A stretch of DNA of 64,000 nt from Hygrocybe punicea (taxonomy: Eukaryota; Basidiomycota; Agaricomycetes; Agaricales; Hygrophoraceae). Shown piece after piece: positions 63,931 to 64,000 of this stretch (its first letter is position 1; the number at the start of each line of letters is the position of its first letter). The stretch lies in the NCBI GenBank assembly GCA_963556145.1, contig OY744472.1:5642001-5706000 (forward strand), written 5' to 3'. The translations under genes and the position numbers were made by a program. A model generated the notes under the pieces. The model was not told the origin of the DNA, ran no database searches, and saw only the letters and a list, made by a program, of their open reading frames with translations.

Positions 63931-64000
63931 GACCAGTGTCTGAAACAAAGAACCTGCCACTGGTTTGCTCAAATAATAATATTCCCCAAGGCATGCCAGT

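Overview
The window is genomic DNA of a filamentous basidiomycete, most probably an agaricomycete. The host genes are cut by many short GT-AG introns of about 45-75 nt. The gene families are also typical: a kinase-RasGEF fusion, a MYND zinc-finger protein, F-box proteins, a UstYa-like protein, a KP4-like secreted protein, mucin-like single-pass membrane proteins and a tyrosinase. No rRNA, convincing tRNA or CRISPR array was found. Exon boundaries were read by eye, so CDS coordinates are gene spans.

Layout. (1) 1-2860 is a repeat graveyard: a short-motif cluster, a hAT-type MITE with an 8-bp target duplication, a 179-bp tandem duplication, and two adjacent palindromic elements with shared ends. 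(2) 2900-9950 holds a decayed O-fucosyltransferase-like gene (minus) and a long kinase-RasGEF gene (plus). (3) 9950-34830 is a nest of transposons. A hAT element (12148-32634, target duplication GTCAGTAC) carries a broken minus-strand transposase and a decayed copy of an agaricomycete multicopy gene. Into it have inserted a nearly intact Ty3/Gypsy chromovirus (19446-26555), two solo-LTR-like insertions (15845-16743 and 29533-31182) and a short non-autonomous hAT element (12828-14093). A second short hAT element with a long CTG/CAG core lies just outside (32793-34166), followed by a palindromic element. (4) 35190-64000 is gene-rich: RWD-PARP, a single-pass membrane protein, an unknown protein, an NCS2 purine permease, a multipass membrane protein, a KP4-like protein, a perfect-looking inverted duplication, a pepsin-fold pseudo-enzyme, an F-box gene with an in-frame stop, a tyrosinase-vWA fusion, a MYND protein, a mucin-like membrane protein, a 54-bp minisatellite, a UstYa-like protein and a But2-like membrane protein.

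The most interesting items follow. The chromovirus Pol carries, after the chromodomain, an extra segment that reads like an ASCH/PUA-type RNA-binding domain. The element also shows an 11-nt Tf1-like self-priming signature (conserved in a related solo LTR) and a candidate -1 slippery site at the gag/pol junction. The intron-free tyrosinase-von Willebrand A fusion has a promoter region containing a fresh 184-bp tandem duplication. The 287-bp inverted duplication has one mismatch between arms. A UstYa-like gene sits beside a repeat ORF, which is a possible but unproven RiPP-type pair.

The host genes do not form an obvious single pathway. The 44.8-64 kb part is enriched in secreted or membrane proteins of interaction and defence type.
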